64,000 nt of DNA from assembly GCA_013076295.1 (NCBI GenBank), contig RQOL01000413.1, positions 88,787 through 152,786 of the forward strand, in the 5' to 3' direction. Source of the DNA: Sanderia malayensis (lineage: Eukaryota; Cnidaria; Scyphozoa; Semaeostomeae; Pelagiidae). Positions 50,314 through 62,629 of the stretch are shown one piece after another. Each line of letters begins with the position of its first letter. Position 1 is the stretch's first letter. A program made the position numbers and the translations under genes. The notes below the pieces were generated by a model, which was given only the letters and a program-made list of their open reading frames with translations, ran no database searches and was not told where the DNA came from.

Positions 50314-50913
50314 ATGGCAACAAGTGCCACTAAAAAGCCACAAAAAGAAAAAATAATAGTCATCAGACTTGGTGACAAAGCAAAAGTAATTATAGCAAAT
50401 ATATTAATTTTATCACAATTAATTTAAACAGTTTTTGTCCACAATTCACAATAATTAATTCATATTTAATGGGTATGGTTTTCGGAAATTCTTTCATTGT
50501 TTGCTTTTGTATCCTAGGAAATAACATACAGGGACATTTACTCGCTGAAAAGGGAATGTGCTGCCCAATTCGAAGAATTGGGCAGGAACAAAAAGTTCAC
50601 CTTGCACAGCAAGGAAGGGAGGAGACTCCCAACAAAAGATATAGAGTAAGTATACCTTCTGCATTTGAAGCTCAGTTGTTCAATTAATATTTTCCAAATA
50701 TTGCATAATATCCTAAAACCAAAAAAACAGCCTATAACATGATTGTGTATTCACAGATCACAGAGGGAGGCCTTTGTCAAAATTGGCAAAGGCCAAAGAA
50801 AGGCAGAGCGGGAGAAAAAGGGTGGGAAGGCCACCCAAGAATTCTCTCGGACAATGATGGTGGCCATGCCCACCCAGAGGGCTGTAGAAATTATGCAGGA
50901 CATGTGTAAATAG
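50314..50913 (+). CDS. Small three-exon gene, basic protein of unknown function
   Basis: Exons 50314-50385, 50518-50645 and 50757-50913 are bounded by GCAAAA|GTAATT, TATCCTAG|GAAATA, ATAGA|GTAAGT and TATTCACAG|ATCACA. All phases agree (0, then 2), giving 118 residues. The start reads MATSATKKPQKEKIIVIRLG, the middle EITYRDIYSLKRECAAQFEE, and the end ends MQDMCK before TAG. The protein is lysine/arginine-rich (GKGQRKAEREKKGGKATQ), so a nucleic-acid or chromatin role is possible, but no family is recognised. No single exon is long enough to be obvious alone. The stop codon overlaps a 16-bp perfect hairpin. It lies just after the mini-exon array and 2.3 kb upstream of Helitron copy 2 on the same strand. 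An upstream coding exon joined at CTTTAAG|GTTCGCT is possible. Confidence 0.6.
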
Positions 50914-50940
50914 TTTCTTAAGTAATTTACACATGTCCTG
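50896..50940 (+). terminator. 16-bp perfect hairpin over the small gene's stop codon
   Basis: CAGGACATGTGTAAAT (50896-50911) pairs perfectly with ATTTACACATGTCCTG (50925-50940) around a 13-nt loop, followed by TTTTT. It spans the last codons and stop of the small gene. It could act on the mRNA 3' end or be a mobile-element terminus; the sequence alone does not decide. Confidence 0.7.
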
Positions 50941-50941
50941 T

Positions 50942-51080
50942 TTTTGACCATGCATGAAAGAGACAATCATAAAATCAAAACCACTACATTAAAAATACAA
51001 AATATAACCTAGAATTATCTACTTTTCCATATACAAAATTTTCACAACATTTCCCATCTTTCGTTCATGCATGGTCAAAA
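50942..51080. repeat. Inverted repeat pair TTTTGACCATGCATGAA
   Basis: TTTTTGACCATGCATGAAAG (about 50941-50960) is matched in inverted orientation by CGTTCATGCATGGTCAAAA (about 51062-51080). They enclose about 100 bp of AT-rich sequence. Possibly a small foldback element. Confidence 0.6.
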
Positions 51081-51104
51081 TTTTATTCCTAATATATTTG
51101 TTCA

Positions 51105-51381
51105 TACCGTAAATCCTCGGATAAGGCCCCACCTTCGAATAAGCCCCCTCCCCTCGAATAAGCCCCCATCCTGTTAACCATTTGCAAGGATATTGAGCCC
51201 AAGTTTCCAGACATGGAAGTTGTTTAGTGAATATATTTCAAATAACAGTAAGTTTAAACCAATAACTTCCTTGATTGGCTGCATCGTATGGCTTTTATTT
51301 GGCTTAATATTGAAGAATAATACGCCTAAAATTTCGTTTTTGCAAATAAGCCCCCGGGGGCTTATTCGAGGATTTACGGTA
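51105..51381. mobile_element. Small TIR element (MITE-like), 277 bp
   Basis: Terminal inverted repeats TACCGTAAATCCTCGGATAA (left) and, reverse-complemented, TACCGTAAATCCTCGAATAA (right), followed inward by C-rich AAGCCCC strips on both sides. TA at both outer edges fits a TA target duplication, as in Tc1/mariner-type MITEs. No coding capacity. Confidence 0.8.
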
Positions 51382-52678
51382 TATTATATGTTCCAAAGTT
51401 GTTCCTCTTTTGTATGTTCACAAAGTTCAAGATTATATGTTCCCATATATTTCTGTAGTTGCTATCATTTCTTATTTTTTCATAATGTTTAAAAGGTAGA
51501 TATGTCTGCATGATTTCATTAAAAAACCTTCACTGATAAACTTACCCTCTATATGGTATTCCCATTCATGAATGTAATGTTGGCACAATAATAATGGCAA
51601 CAGTGACCATTTATTCCCAGTATGAAATGATTCTTTTCAAGCCATTTTTGCATTCTAAACTCAAAACATGAGACTGGAGTTAACACATTTTGAACAGTGA
51701 GTCAAAATACTTTATACATACTCTTCAGATGGAAATAATTTAAGAAGATGCAGTTGGATTCTCACCATGCGTTTCTTCCTCTTCAAACTACACTTTGGCA
51801 TGCCATTGCCATGATATAATGAATGATGTCATTCAATTTCACGTGCAATTTCTCCCTCCTACCTTTTTAGCCACTCTGAAGGACGAAGGGGAATTCCCTT
51901 TTCACTAGCAAGTTTCCCGCTTTTTTAAACACGTGACATGTGTAAACCAATCATGGAAGCTGTATAGTACAATAGAAATCCCGCCTCTAATTATTTGCAC
52001 AATTAGCTTTTGCCTAATTTAATTTTAGTTGTCCAAATTATCCATAGGATATATTAGATAATACATGCAACTATTTATCGCTGAGTAAGTATTTTGAACG
52101 TTGTTTGTTCTAACAACCTATCATTATAACCTAACAAGCTTCTTTATCGCTATTTCGCTTAATAATGTCAATAATTTTTGTTTTTCTTCCTATGCTTTTA
52201 ATGGCAAGAACATGTTACGTGTTATTCAGGCCTCATATTTTTATTGAATATTTCAAGTTTATAACTGTTCTAATTTCTCTTTCCTTCTTTACCATAGTTT
52301 TGAAAGACACAAGGCTCGGTAAGGAATGAATTAATTCATTGCAGTTTTTCCTTCTGACTATTCTATTCAGCTCTTAAATTTTTGTTTACCTTTTAAAAAG
52401 AGGCCTGGTTTGATCGATTTTTAAATAACGGACACCTCTCTTTCACAAACTTCTTTCAATTACGAAATTATATTTTCGTTCTCAAATGGTTTGTAAATAT
52501 AACCTATGTTCAGCGAGCTACTCTTTACCACGGATAAAAACATCACTTTTGTTTTATGCATCTGGAATATATGAACAAACATTTATGGCGCCGTTTTTAA
52601 CAAATTTACTCTGTAACCAAATTTGTTGAATTCTTGACAACTGCACTGGATTCAACAAGTTAATTTTCATTGCGTACA
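51382..52678. other. Unique AT-rich DNA with a promoter-like strip
   Basis: No gene seen. At about 51905-51965 there is TTTCCCGC (E2F-like), CACGTGAC (E-box) and AACCAATCA (CCAAT box) within 60 bp, about 1.3 kb upstream of the Helitron copy 2 start. This may be the element's promoter, but no transcript start can be seen. Confidence 0.4.
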
Positions 52679-53085
52679 GGTTTTAGGAGTCTCTTTTTAT
52701 GATTCGTTTATTCATGTCAACAATAATTTTGATTCCAATTTACTCTCTTCCACTTTAGTAACTGTTTACATTACAGAAACGAGCACAGTTTAACGTATGG
52801 GTTTTCATAAAATTTACATTATATTACATGGCATTACTCTTATCGTAATGATTTATTTACGAAATTATACAGAACACTACCATACCCTTTAAATATAGGT
52901 ATTCTGAGTCTCTTTTTGTGATTCCTTTATTTATGTCGACATTTATGTCAAGAGTAATTACAATTTACTCTTTTCCATTTTAGTGACTGTTTACATAACA
53001 GAAACGAGCACAGTTTAACGTAAGGGTTTTCATAAAATTTACATTATATTACAACATTATACTTAACACTACCATACCCTTGAAA
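52679..53085 (+). repeat. Direct duplication of about 225 bp upstream of Helitron copy 2
   Basis: Two diverged copies of a segment running from GAGTCTCTTTTT...GATTC to ACAGAAACGAGCACAGTTTAA and TTTTCATAAAATTTACATTA. The GAGCACAGTTTAACGTA motif is at 52781 and 53006, a spacing of 225 bp. The second copy ends about 155 bp before the ATG. Confidence 0.8.
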
Positions 53086-53240
53086 TATATAATATTTACG
53101 TCTTTGTGTTGCAGCTTTACACAAGGCTATAATTATTTTCATTGTTGTTGCTATCGAGGCCATTGTCTACAAGCAATAACATTTACAATAGTATTGCGTA
53201 ATTGTACTTTATACTTCTTTTTCATATCACAACTTGCACT

Positions 53241-56200
53241 ATGCCGCGCAAGACCAGGAGAAGTATAACCGGTGACAGACGCAGAAATCAAGTGCGGGAT
53301 AATATGCAGCATTGCAGAGAGATCAATCAACAGCTTCAACCTCAACAGGCAGGAAATGCGGATAACCCACTTGCAGCACTCAACGATCTTCAACAATTGC
53401 AGCTCGAAAACCGTCAGCTAGAAGCCCCTGAATATCAGCCATTTCCGGCACAGTATCCTCTTCCAGAGATACAGCCAATGGAGATGGACATGGAACCAGA
53501 GCTTCCCATTCAGAACCAAGGGCTTCCAGCAGCAGGACAACCTGTAGACATCGAGATGCAAGATGTAGTTCCAGTACCCGATGAAAATCAGATACCAGAA
53601 CCCGTTGAAGATCAGCAAATGCAAGTGGACAACCCTGTCCCCGAGATCAATGAAGCTGAAAACCTCATCCCCTTCTCCCCTTTACCACACCACTTGAACA
53701 AAATGAACAGAACATGTATTCATTGTGGTGCAAAGTACTTCAAAGAAGAACAAAACACAAAAAAAACAATACAACAAATGCTGCATGGGAGGTTTAATTG
53801 CTCTGGATCAAATTGAACCACCTCCAGTAAATGTCATGCATTTATACACTGGTGATACTGCCGAATCAAAATATTTCTTAAAGCACTTCCGCCAATACAA
53901 CTCATTAATGGCCATGGCATCATGGAAGGCTAATATTGTACGCCATGCTAGAGCTGGACCACCAGTTATCACAATTCATGGAAAGGCATATCACATGACG
54001 GTAATTGATACAATATGATTCCAGTCATTATCAATAAAACTTATTATTCGTTTATGCTGGCTACAGTTGTATTTCTATTTCCCTAACTTTAACAGGTGTA
54101 ATAGAAACAGACAGATCCAGAAAATATGCAGAACTCTACATCATGGATACGCAACAAGCATTGCAGGAACGGCAAAACACTGCAAGAGAACAACGTCTAG
54201 ATTTGGAAATCGTTGCACTTCTGCAGAATGAATTAATGGCAGTCAATCGATTTGCACAACATTATCGTAGCATGGGTGAAATATTGGAGGAACAGCGGCA
54301 GCAAGCTATTGCAAACAATCAGCCTGTTCCAACATTCAAAATGATCGTCACAGGTCGCCCACAACAAGATCGCAGATACGATAATCCTACTGCCAGAGAA
54401 ATGCAGCTATATATACTGTACAGAATGGAGGTGCACCAAATCCCGACGACAGAGAACTGCAAGTTCAAACAAGACACGGAGATCTCATGAAGATTACGCA
54501 ACCAGTCCAATTGCCGATCCTCTCACGTATCCATTGATATTCTTTCACCGGTGACATGGGTTACAGTTTGGACCTGCAACGATTGCCGACTGCAAAGGTA
54601 AGGGGGTCAGCAAAACATGAATCGTATCCGACGCACCAGACTAACCCTCGCTGAATACTATTCGTACAGAATCCAGGTCAGGGATGCATTCTCAGCCATC
54701 CACATTGCATCACTTCTATTTCAACAGTATCTGGTAGATGCATATACGAAAATAGAAGGCAATAAACTGCACTGGATTATGAAAAATCAACGTCAGCTTC
54801 GTGTTGACACGTATCGAGGCCTGATGATCATCTCCACAGGAGAGCTGAAATCGAAAACCAGATGGCCAGGGCTAACAATCCAAATCAGCCTATACATATC
54901 GATGTTGGCCGTGTTATCATTCTACCGTCATCCTTTCCAGGCAGCCAAAGAAACATGTATCAACATTTTCAAGATGCAATGACAATCGTTAGGAAGTATG
55001 GCAAGCCAAAATCTTCCTGACAATGACTGCCAATCCTAAATGGAAGGAGATAGAAGAAAACATTCATCCGTATCAAGCGGCCAATGATCGACCAGACATT
55101 GTCACTCGAGTATTTCAACTCAAACTCAAAGAACTACTCGAAGACATACTACACAACAACATTCTTGGACATGTCACTGCACATGTGTATGTCATAGAAT
55201 TTCAGAAGAGAGGACTACCACACGCACACATGATCCTGTTTCTTTCGCAAGCTGATAAACCCAGAACACCACAACAGGTATTGTTTCATGTACCAAGAGT
55301 TCTTTCTCTTATTGCTAAATTTATATCCAATGCACAGTACAACTGTTCTGTACTACATTTCTATTATACAATTGTTAATTATTATTTTCATTGTCAGGTG
55401 GATCAACTGATATCAGCAGAGATTCCAGACCCACAGGATGCAAAATACCACAAGTTGGTCTTAAAGCACATGACACATGGACCCTGTGGAAATTTAAATC
55501 CTCGGTGCGTGTGCATGGAGAACAACAAATGCAAAAAGCACTTTCCAAAAGAACAAGTTGCTGACACTCAAATCAATGTCAACGGCTATCCTCTTTATAG
55601 ACGACGCTGTCTTCATCCAGTCTATCTAAATGATCGCATTCTGGATGATACTTGGTGGTGCCACACAACAGACACCTACTCATCAAATATCAGTGTCATA
55701 TAAACGTGGAAATATGCAGTATCAGTAAAAAGTGTCAAGTACATTTTCAAATATATCCACAAAGACATGATATGGCACATGTTGAAATTCTTGAAGAAAA
55801 TCAACAGCAAGTACCTCAAGGACATTGAACACGACGAGGTGCGCCAATACATCAATGCAAGATATATTGGAACCACATGAAGCTGTCTATAGGCTTCTGC
55901 AGTTCCCATGCACGACAAAAGCCACACAGTCAAACGGCTTTCTGTTCATCTACCATTTGAGCAACAAGTCATCTTCATGACAATGATGAACGAACAAAGA
56001 CTCAACAACATTGGTGATAGAACAACACTCACAGCATGGTTTGAACTCAACCAGCAAGATCCAGCTGCACGTCAGTACCTCTATCATGAGATACCAGAGC
56101 ACTATGTCTTCCAGGAGCGTTCAAAAACATGGACAGCCAGACAACGAAGAACAATGCCAATCATTGGTAGAGTAACTCAAGTGCAGCCAGACCTTGCGAG

Positions 56201-58300
56201 CAAAAGTTTGCACTCAGACTCTTGCTATTGCATACACGAGGAGCTACTTCATTTGAAGACCTTCGTACAGTAGAAGGTAATCTATGTGATTCCTTTAAAG
56301 ATGCAGCATTAGCTCTAGGGCTATTAGAAGATGATGCCGAAGTCACACGTTGCCTTGATGAAGCTGTCATCTTCAATATGCCTTCACAACTCAGACAGTT
56401 GTTTGCATCATTGCTACTCTTTCAAACGCCATCAGACATCAGAACTCTCTTCAACGCCTTCAAAGAAGCAATGAGTGAAGACTTTGTCAGACGTGATCAA
56501 CTCAACAATCCAGACATAACCTTCCAAGATAGACACATGTATCAATGTCTACATGATATTGACAACAATTTGAAGGTTCATGGTTTGTCCATCACGAATT
56601 ACGATCACCTTCCTCAGCTACCAGCCGACTTTGTCATCCCAGAACAAGGTGATTTACAACTTACCATGATGATATTCACTGTAATAATTTAGCCAATAAT
56701 ATATAATTCTATTTCTACCAAAATAAACTATTGTTTATGTTTTCAGAGGAAGATCACATGGATGTTGAACATGAAAGAGAGCAAGGAGAAGAAATGCGCG
56801 CTGCATTGAATCCAGAACAACGAGTTGTTTACATAGCCATTATTCAAGCAATTGAAGCGCAATCAGAGCAGAACTGTCACTTTCTCGACGGACCAGCCGG
56901 CACAGGGAAAACATTTCTCTACAACACGTTGGTTCGTAATCTTCATGCATCTGGACACAAAGTTCAGTGTATGGCTTGGTCAGGAATTGCAGCAACACTG
57001 CTTATTAATGGCAGAACATCGCATTCACAATTCCAAATTCCAATACCATTGAAGCTGGAATCAACATGCAATGTCAAGAGACAGAGCCGAAGAGCACAAG
57101 TGTTGCGTGAAACAACCCTGTTCATATGGGATGAAGCTTCAATGATACCAGCATTGGCATTACAAGCAGTTGACAGACTGCTTCGGGATATCACACGAGT
57201 TGACAAGCCATTTGGTGGCAAATTCATGTTACTTGGTGGCGATTTCAGACAGGTCTTACCTGTTGTTCCCAAAGCAGGAAGAGAGAAACAGAGAGTCTTA
57301 AATCATATCAAATCAGTGATTTGTGGGCACAGTTTCAACAACATCGCCTGCACACAAACATGAGAGCTGTTCAAGATGAATCTTACAGAGAATTCTCAGA
57401 ATGGCTCCTAAGACTCGGTAACAAACAAGAACCATATGATGCACTTGATAATATCACTTTGCCACATCAAATATGCACATCTTCGCAAGAGGAAATGCTC
57501 AACTTCATATATCCCCAGCCTAATACACCACAGTCGCGTCTCATGCTGGATCCTGTAACCATGTCAGAACGTTGTTGTCTTACCCCAAAGAATGACTTCT
57601 CACATCAAATCAATGACATCATTCTGGAAAGACTACAAACTCCTGACAGAACATACTACAGCACAGACAGTGTGATAACAGAGGATCCAGACGAGGAGGC
57701 GGCATATCCAATTGAGTTTCTCAACAATCTAACTCCTAACGGAATGCCATTACATCGACTTAGACTCAAGGTACAATTTTTCTATATGTACTAATTATAC
57801 ATTAATTCTACACTTATTTTAAATATTAATAATGGTCCTTCCATGATACGCATCGTAATCTCGAACATTCCTTATTTAAGGTTGGTGCAACAATCATTCT
57901 TCTGAGGAATCTGAATCCAAAGAAAGGTCTTTGCAACGGCACAAGACTCATTGTACGCCATCTCCGACGTAGCGTAATCACAGCAGAGATCATCACCAAG
58001 GAACACAGAGGCCAGCAGGTCATGATTCCCAGAATAACAATGTCAACACAAGACACTGAGATGCCGTTCAACATCAAACGACGGCAATTTCCAGTCAGAC
58101 TAGCATACTGCCTTACTATCAACAAGGCACAGGGACAATCTCTGAGGTATGTTGGTTTGTATTTACCTGAGCCCGTGTTCACACATGGTCAGTTATATGT
58201 GGCCATGTCAAGAGCAACATCATTTGACGGGCTCAAAGTATTCCTCCCAGAGGAAACACACAGGAAGACAAAAAACATTGTCTTCCAAGAAGTCCTGTAA
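53241..58300 (+). pseudogene. Helitron Rep/helicase transposase (copy 2), many frameshifts
   Basis: Same family and domain order as the minus-strand gene at 34.9-41.1 kb. Exons: 53241-54000, 54096-55277, 55398-56648, 56747-57770, 57881-58300, at the four intron sites also used by copy 1. N terminus MPRKTRRSITGDRRRNQVRD in one long first exon, then CIHCGAKYF, HUH motif GLPHAHMILF, helicase GPAGTGKT, DEAS, GGDFRQ, LTINKAQGQS and YVAMSRA. At least ten frameshifts break it: an A-run at 53759-53766; the exon 1 donor (ACG|GTAATT, one base short); about 54402, 54497, 54548 and 54830; about 55015; several at 55660-55900; about 56200-56270; and about 57285. The tyrosine motif (about 55735-55770) lies outside the surrounding frame. 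Decayed, unless some indels are sequence errors. Confidence 0.9.
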
Positions 58301-58890
58301 AGGTCTTCACGAGCATAAATTGCGTTGCTCACAGAGGGTGTCAGTCTACCAAAATGCACATACACAAAATACGGGGCTCGGATTGTGCTCGGCATTGCAC
58401 TACAGTGTGATGTTCCCTGTTGTGCTATCAGCACAACACTCAGAAAGCAAAGCCGTAAAAAGCTTTGAACATTGCTGGTTTGCCACGCCACTCCAGTCAA
58501 TAAGATCCGCCAAGAACGATCCGGACACTTTCACAACACTCCAGTGTCCGGGGTGTGTCGCCAACAGCAACAACACGATCTGGGTCCTCGGTAGCACCCG
58601 TATCAGAAGAGATATGCTTTGCCATGCTCTCCGATATTGCCTATGGGAGTATGGCTTTCCTTTTCTCTGTGAAAACTGCAATCTCTCCATTAACCATAGT
58701 TGTTTTAACAAGAATTAGCATTGGATTACCCTCCTCTCATGTTCTTATTTATTATAACAATATAGCTGACCCCTTATTTTGTAATATCCCAAATTTAAAT
58801 TGCAGTTTTCATGAACAAGGAAACCTCGAAGTTGGTGTTCGAGCTTTAAACTAATGTAACCGGCAATATTTTTCTTTTACTATGACCAAA
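58301..58890 (+). other. Helitron copy 2 3' flank, shared with copy 1
   Basis: Non-coding. The segment at about 58628-58890 matches the copy 1 flank (see 34330-34635). It contains CTCGAA/TTCGAG (58825-58830 with 58838-58843), the counterpart of the longer inverted repeat in copy 1. Open frames here are not conserved. Confidence 0.6.
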
Positions 58891-60663
58891 CTTAATGGTG
58901 AGAACGCACGAAGCATCGAGACAACAGACATCGCTATTGTTGCTCTGTGCCACGCGCGTCTGAATTTTATATTGAACAATGCTGTCAACATCACCGGACA
59001 CTCCACATGATGAATGAAGACATCAATACAATCTACAGATGGAACCAATTATCTCTCATTTATGTTCACTATTGAGATATGAAATGAACGTCAAATGGAC
59101 ATTAGAAGTTTGTCCGCATTTTTATTCATGCATGTTAAAGCTCATGTTTTCCTTTATGACATTGTATGCCAAAAGTTTTTTTATAGTTGTGTGTAGCACA
59201 TAATTGAAGCCATCGTCAATGATACTTACTTTATTACCGTTTATGTACTAATAAGTATATTATATACCAAAACAATGTAGGATTAATGTACTCTCAGCTT
59301 CATCTATGTTCGTTCTTAATGAGATGCATTTCTGCAGTTCTTCTTTGCCAATAATAACACTTTATCCCCCATTGAAACGAGGTCGTTATGTTGCATTGAA
59401 AAAATTTTGGCCTCTTTTCCATCAATAGCCCCCGCTAACTTTTAAAATAAGAATTTGGAAACAGCTTGGCTTTGCATCACAAAAAGATCATCAAACAGGA
59501 CAACGTAAAGTTGTAAATTATTTCCAAATTTACAGGGGACATTTTCAATGTATGTTACAGGTAATAGAGATCTTATTTTTAACTCATTCCCCATTAAATT
59601 TCATCAAGTTGTTAAACCAGCTTAATTTGGGTTAGGCCATGCTAACTTCACTGATTGCAACGAAATCCAGAATTTACATTAGTTATTTTATACCTTTATA
59701 GTTTACTTGCTAATAAAATAAATGTTTGATACCTTCCCTACATGTGCCTGCGATTGCTAGCTTGGATTTAAAATGATTCTTGAAGGATTCCTTACTGTTC
59801 ATTGCCTTCATGTGTGACAAGCAAAATATATTAACATTCCTATGAAACTATTTTTATCTTAAATATTGATGACGGATGAAGTATTCATAGACCAGTGGAA
59901 AGATAATTTTCATTTATTTTGCATTTTAAATATCCTTTTCCATGTAATCCACAAGGGCTATTGATCATTATGGCTGCACAACTATCATGTTGTCCTATTA
60001 TGCTGTAACTATCATATGGTCATTTCATTGATTATTAATTCTTCCTTTTTTTCCTGTATGATTCTTAGTGAAACAAATACTGAAGTGCTTAACGGAAGCC
60101 GTCAATGTCACTAATACTTGCTATTCACACCATGCAAATATAAAATGACCGAAGCAAACATTTACTACACTATGCATGAAAGGTCAATGGAAACCTTGAA
60201 AAACTCATGGAAGGAGAATTCTGTTAATGTAAGTTTCTATCATGTTGCAATTTAATCAGTTTTTGTGTCAGGTTATTGCCTAATTATAACACACTTATAT
60301 GGGACACTGGTAAAATAACAATGTATTACTTTTATTCTTGGCATGCAGCTGCAATACTTGCACAAAATTAATGCTCATCTGTTATGCCATATGTGCATTA
60401 GTAAAATTTAACTCCATTGTTCTGCTAACCTACCCACAGTTACAATTATTACAATTTCATTTATTCAACTTTTCACTATCCCTTCACCAAAAGTTTTGTG
60501 CTTTCAAAGGTCAATTGCCATCTTATGATGCAATATTCCATGTCAATGCAAAATCGCCAATACGAGGCTTATTTTGTCAACACAAGGCCAATGTCTCAAA
60601 CTTTATTCTACACCCCCCTAAAGTGCTGTGTACTATCTGGAAGCATGACCGAAAGCAAATACT
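58891..60663. other. Unique AT-rich DNA, no gene seen
   Basis: Apparently single-copy sequence up to the resumption of the 114-bp satellite. A 112-codon frame at 60338-60676 runs into the satellite and shows no domain; I do not call it. Confidence 0.5.
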
Positions 60664-62549
60664 AAGGCGAGCGTAGGGAGCCAAACCATTGTAAGTGGGG
60701 TTGAAAGAGGCATGAGCAAAGCGAATGCAGCGCACAAAGTGCGCTCTATCAGTCAATGTTTCTTAATAATAGATAGACAGGCGAGCGCAGCGAGCTAACC
60801 CATTGTAGGTGGGGTTGAAAGTGGCATGAGCGTAAGCGAATGCAGCGCACGAAGTGCGCCCTATCAGTCAATGTTTATTGATAATAGATAGACAGGCGAG
60901 CACAGCGAGCTAACCCATTGTACGCGGGTTGAAAGAGGCATGAGCAAAGCGAATGCAGCGCACGAAGTGCGCCCTATCAGTCAATGTTTCTTGATAATAG
61001 ATAGACAGGCGAGCGCAGCGAGCTAACCCATTGTACGTGGGGTTGAAAGAGGCATGAGCAAAGCGAATGCAGCGCACGAAGTGCGCCCTATCAGTCAATG
61101 TTTCTTGATAATAGATAGACAGGCGAGCGCAGCGAGCTAACCCATTGTACGTGGGGTTGAAAGAGGCATGAGCAAAGCGAATGCAGCGCACGAAGTGCGC
61201 CCTATCAGTCAATGTTTATTGATAATAGATAGACAGGCGAGCGCAGCGAGCTAACCCATTGTACGTGGGGTTGAAAGAGGCATGAGCAAAGCGAATGCAG
61301 CGCACGAAGTGCGCCCTATCAGTCAATGTTTCTTAATAATAGATAGACAGGCGAGCGCAGCGAGATAACCCATTGTAGGTGGGGTTGAAAGAGGCATGAG
61401 CAAAGCGAATGCAGCGCACAAGTGCGCTCTATCAGTCAATGTTTCTTAATAATAGATAGACAGGCGAGCGCAGCGAGATAACCCATTGTAGGTGGGGTTG
61501 AAAGTGGCATGAGCGTAAGCGAATGCAGCGCACGAAGTGCGCCCTATCAGTCAATGTTTATTGATAATAGATAGACAGGCGAGCACAGCGAGCTAACCCA
61601 TTGTACGCGGGTTGAAAGAGGCATGAGCAAAGCGAATGCAGCGCACGAAGTGCGCCCTATCAGTCAATGTTTCTTGATAATAGATAGACAGGCGAGCGCA
61701 GCGAGCTAACCCATTGTACGTGGGGTTGAAAGAGGCATGAGCAAAGCGAATGCAGCGCACGAAGTGCGCCCTATCAGTCAATGTTTATTGATAATAGATA
61801 GACAGGCGAGCGCAGCGAGCTAACCCATTGTACGTGGGTTGAAAGAGGCATGAGCAAAGCGAATGCAGCGCACGAAGTGCGCCCTATCAGTCAATGTTTC
61901 TTGATAATAGATAGACAGGCGAGCGCAGCGAGCTAACCCATTGTACGCGGGGTTGAAAGAGGCATGAGCGAAGCGAATGCAGCGCACGAAGTGCGCCCTA
62001 TCAATCAATGTTTCTTGATAATAGATAGACAGGCGAGCGCAGCGAGCTAACCCATTGTACGTGGGGTTGAAAGAGGCATGAGCAAAGCGAATGCAGCGCA
62101 CGAAGTGCGCCCTATCAGAATGTTTCTTGATAATAGATAGACAGGCGAGCGCAGCGAGCTAACCCATTGTACGCGGGGTTGAAAGAGGCATGAGCGAAGC
62201 GAATGCAGCGCACGAAGTGCGCCCTATCAGTCAATGTTTCTTGATAATAGATAGACAGGCGAGCGCAGCGAGCTAACCCATTGTACGCGGGGTTGAAAGA
62301 GGCATGAGCGAAGCGAATGCAGCGCACGAAGTGCGCCCTATCAATCAATGTTTCTTGATAATAGATAGACAGGCGAGCGCAGCGAGCTAACCCATTGTAC
62401 GTGGGGTTGAAAGGCATGAGCAAAGCGAATGCAGCGCACGAAGTGCGCCCTATCAGACAATGTTTCTTGATAATAGATAGACAGGCGAGCGCAGCGAGCT
62501 AACCTATTGTACGTGGGGTTGAAAGAGGCATGAGCGAAGCGAATGCAGC
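60664..62549. repeat. 114-bp GC-rich satellite, block 2
   Basis: About 16 units of the 114-bp satellite. Marker variants (GTAAGCGAATG, GCGAGCACAGCGAGC, TGTACGCGGGTTG) recur after about 684 bp (for example 60895 and 61579), so six monomers form a higher-order unit in the left half. A second set (TGTACGCGGGG...CTATCAATCAATG) recurs after about 340 bp in the right half. Minus-strand open frames reflect the period. Confidence 0.95.
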
Positions 62550-62629
62550 GCACGAAGTGCGCCAACCAGATTAAGCTTCTTTTACTTGACGGGCTGGGGC
62601 GAACGAGCGAAGCGACTGATGACCCCTAG
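62550..62629 (-). repeat. Inverted GC-rich core remnant joining satellite to module B
   Basis: After the hairpin core, CCAACCAGATTAAGCTT and CTTTTACTTGACGGGCT match the reverse complement of the (CATA)n-associated cores. GAGCGAAGCGACTGATGACC and CCTAG follow, leading into module B. There is no CATA tract here. Confidence 0.85.

Larger units (their letters stand above)
48365..60663 (+). mobile_element. Block interrupting the 114-bp satellite; Helitron copy 2 locus
   Basis: The 114-bp satellite stops at GTTTCTTGATAATA (48364) and resumes at AGGCGAGCGTAGG (60664). About 12.3 kb of non-satellite DNA lies between. The block holds the mini-exon array, a small gene, a TIR element, and Helitron copy 2. 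The right junction reads AAATACTAAGGCG, where CTAA would fit the Helitron 3' CTRR rule, but no convincing hairpin precedes it and the left end does not start TC. Insertion of one large element and insertion of several smaller ones are both possible. Confidence 0.4.

Noticed and set aside
53759..53766. Programmed ribosomal frameshift at an A-rich slippery site
   Set aside because: Copy 1 and copy 2 need shifts in opposite directions, which a conserved recoding signal would not.
60338..60676. 112-codon frame upstream of satellite block 2
   Set aside because: Runs across the junction into satellite sequence, with no domain or splice support.
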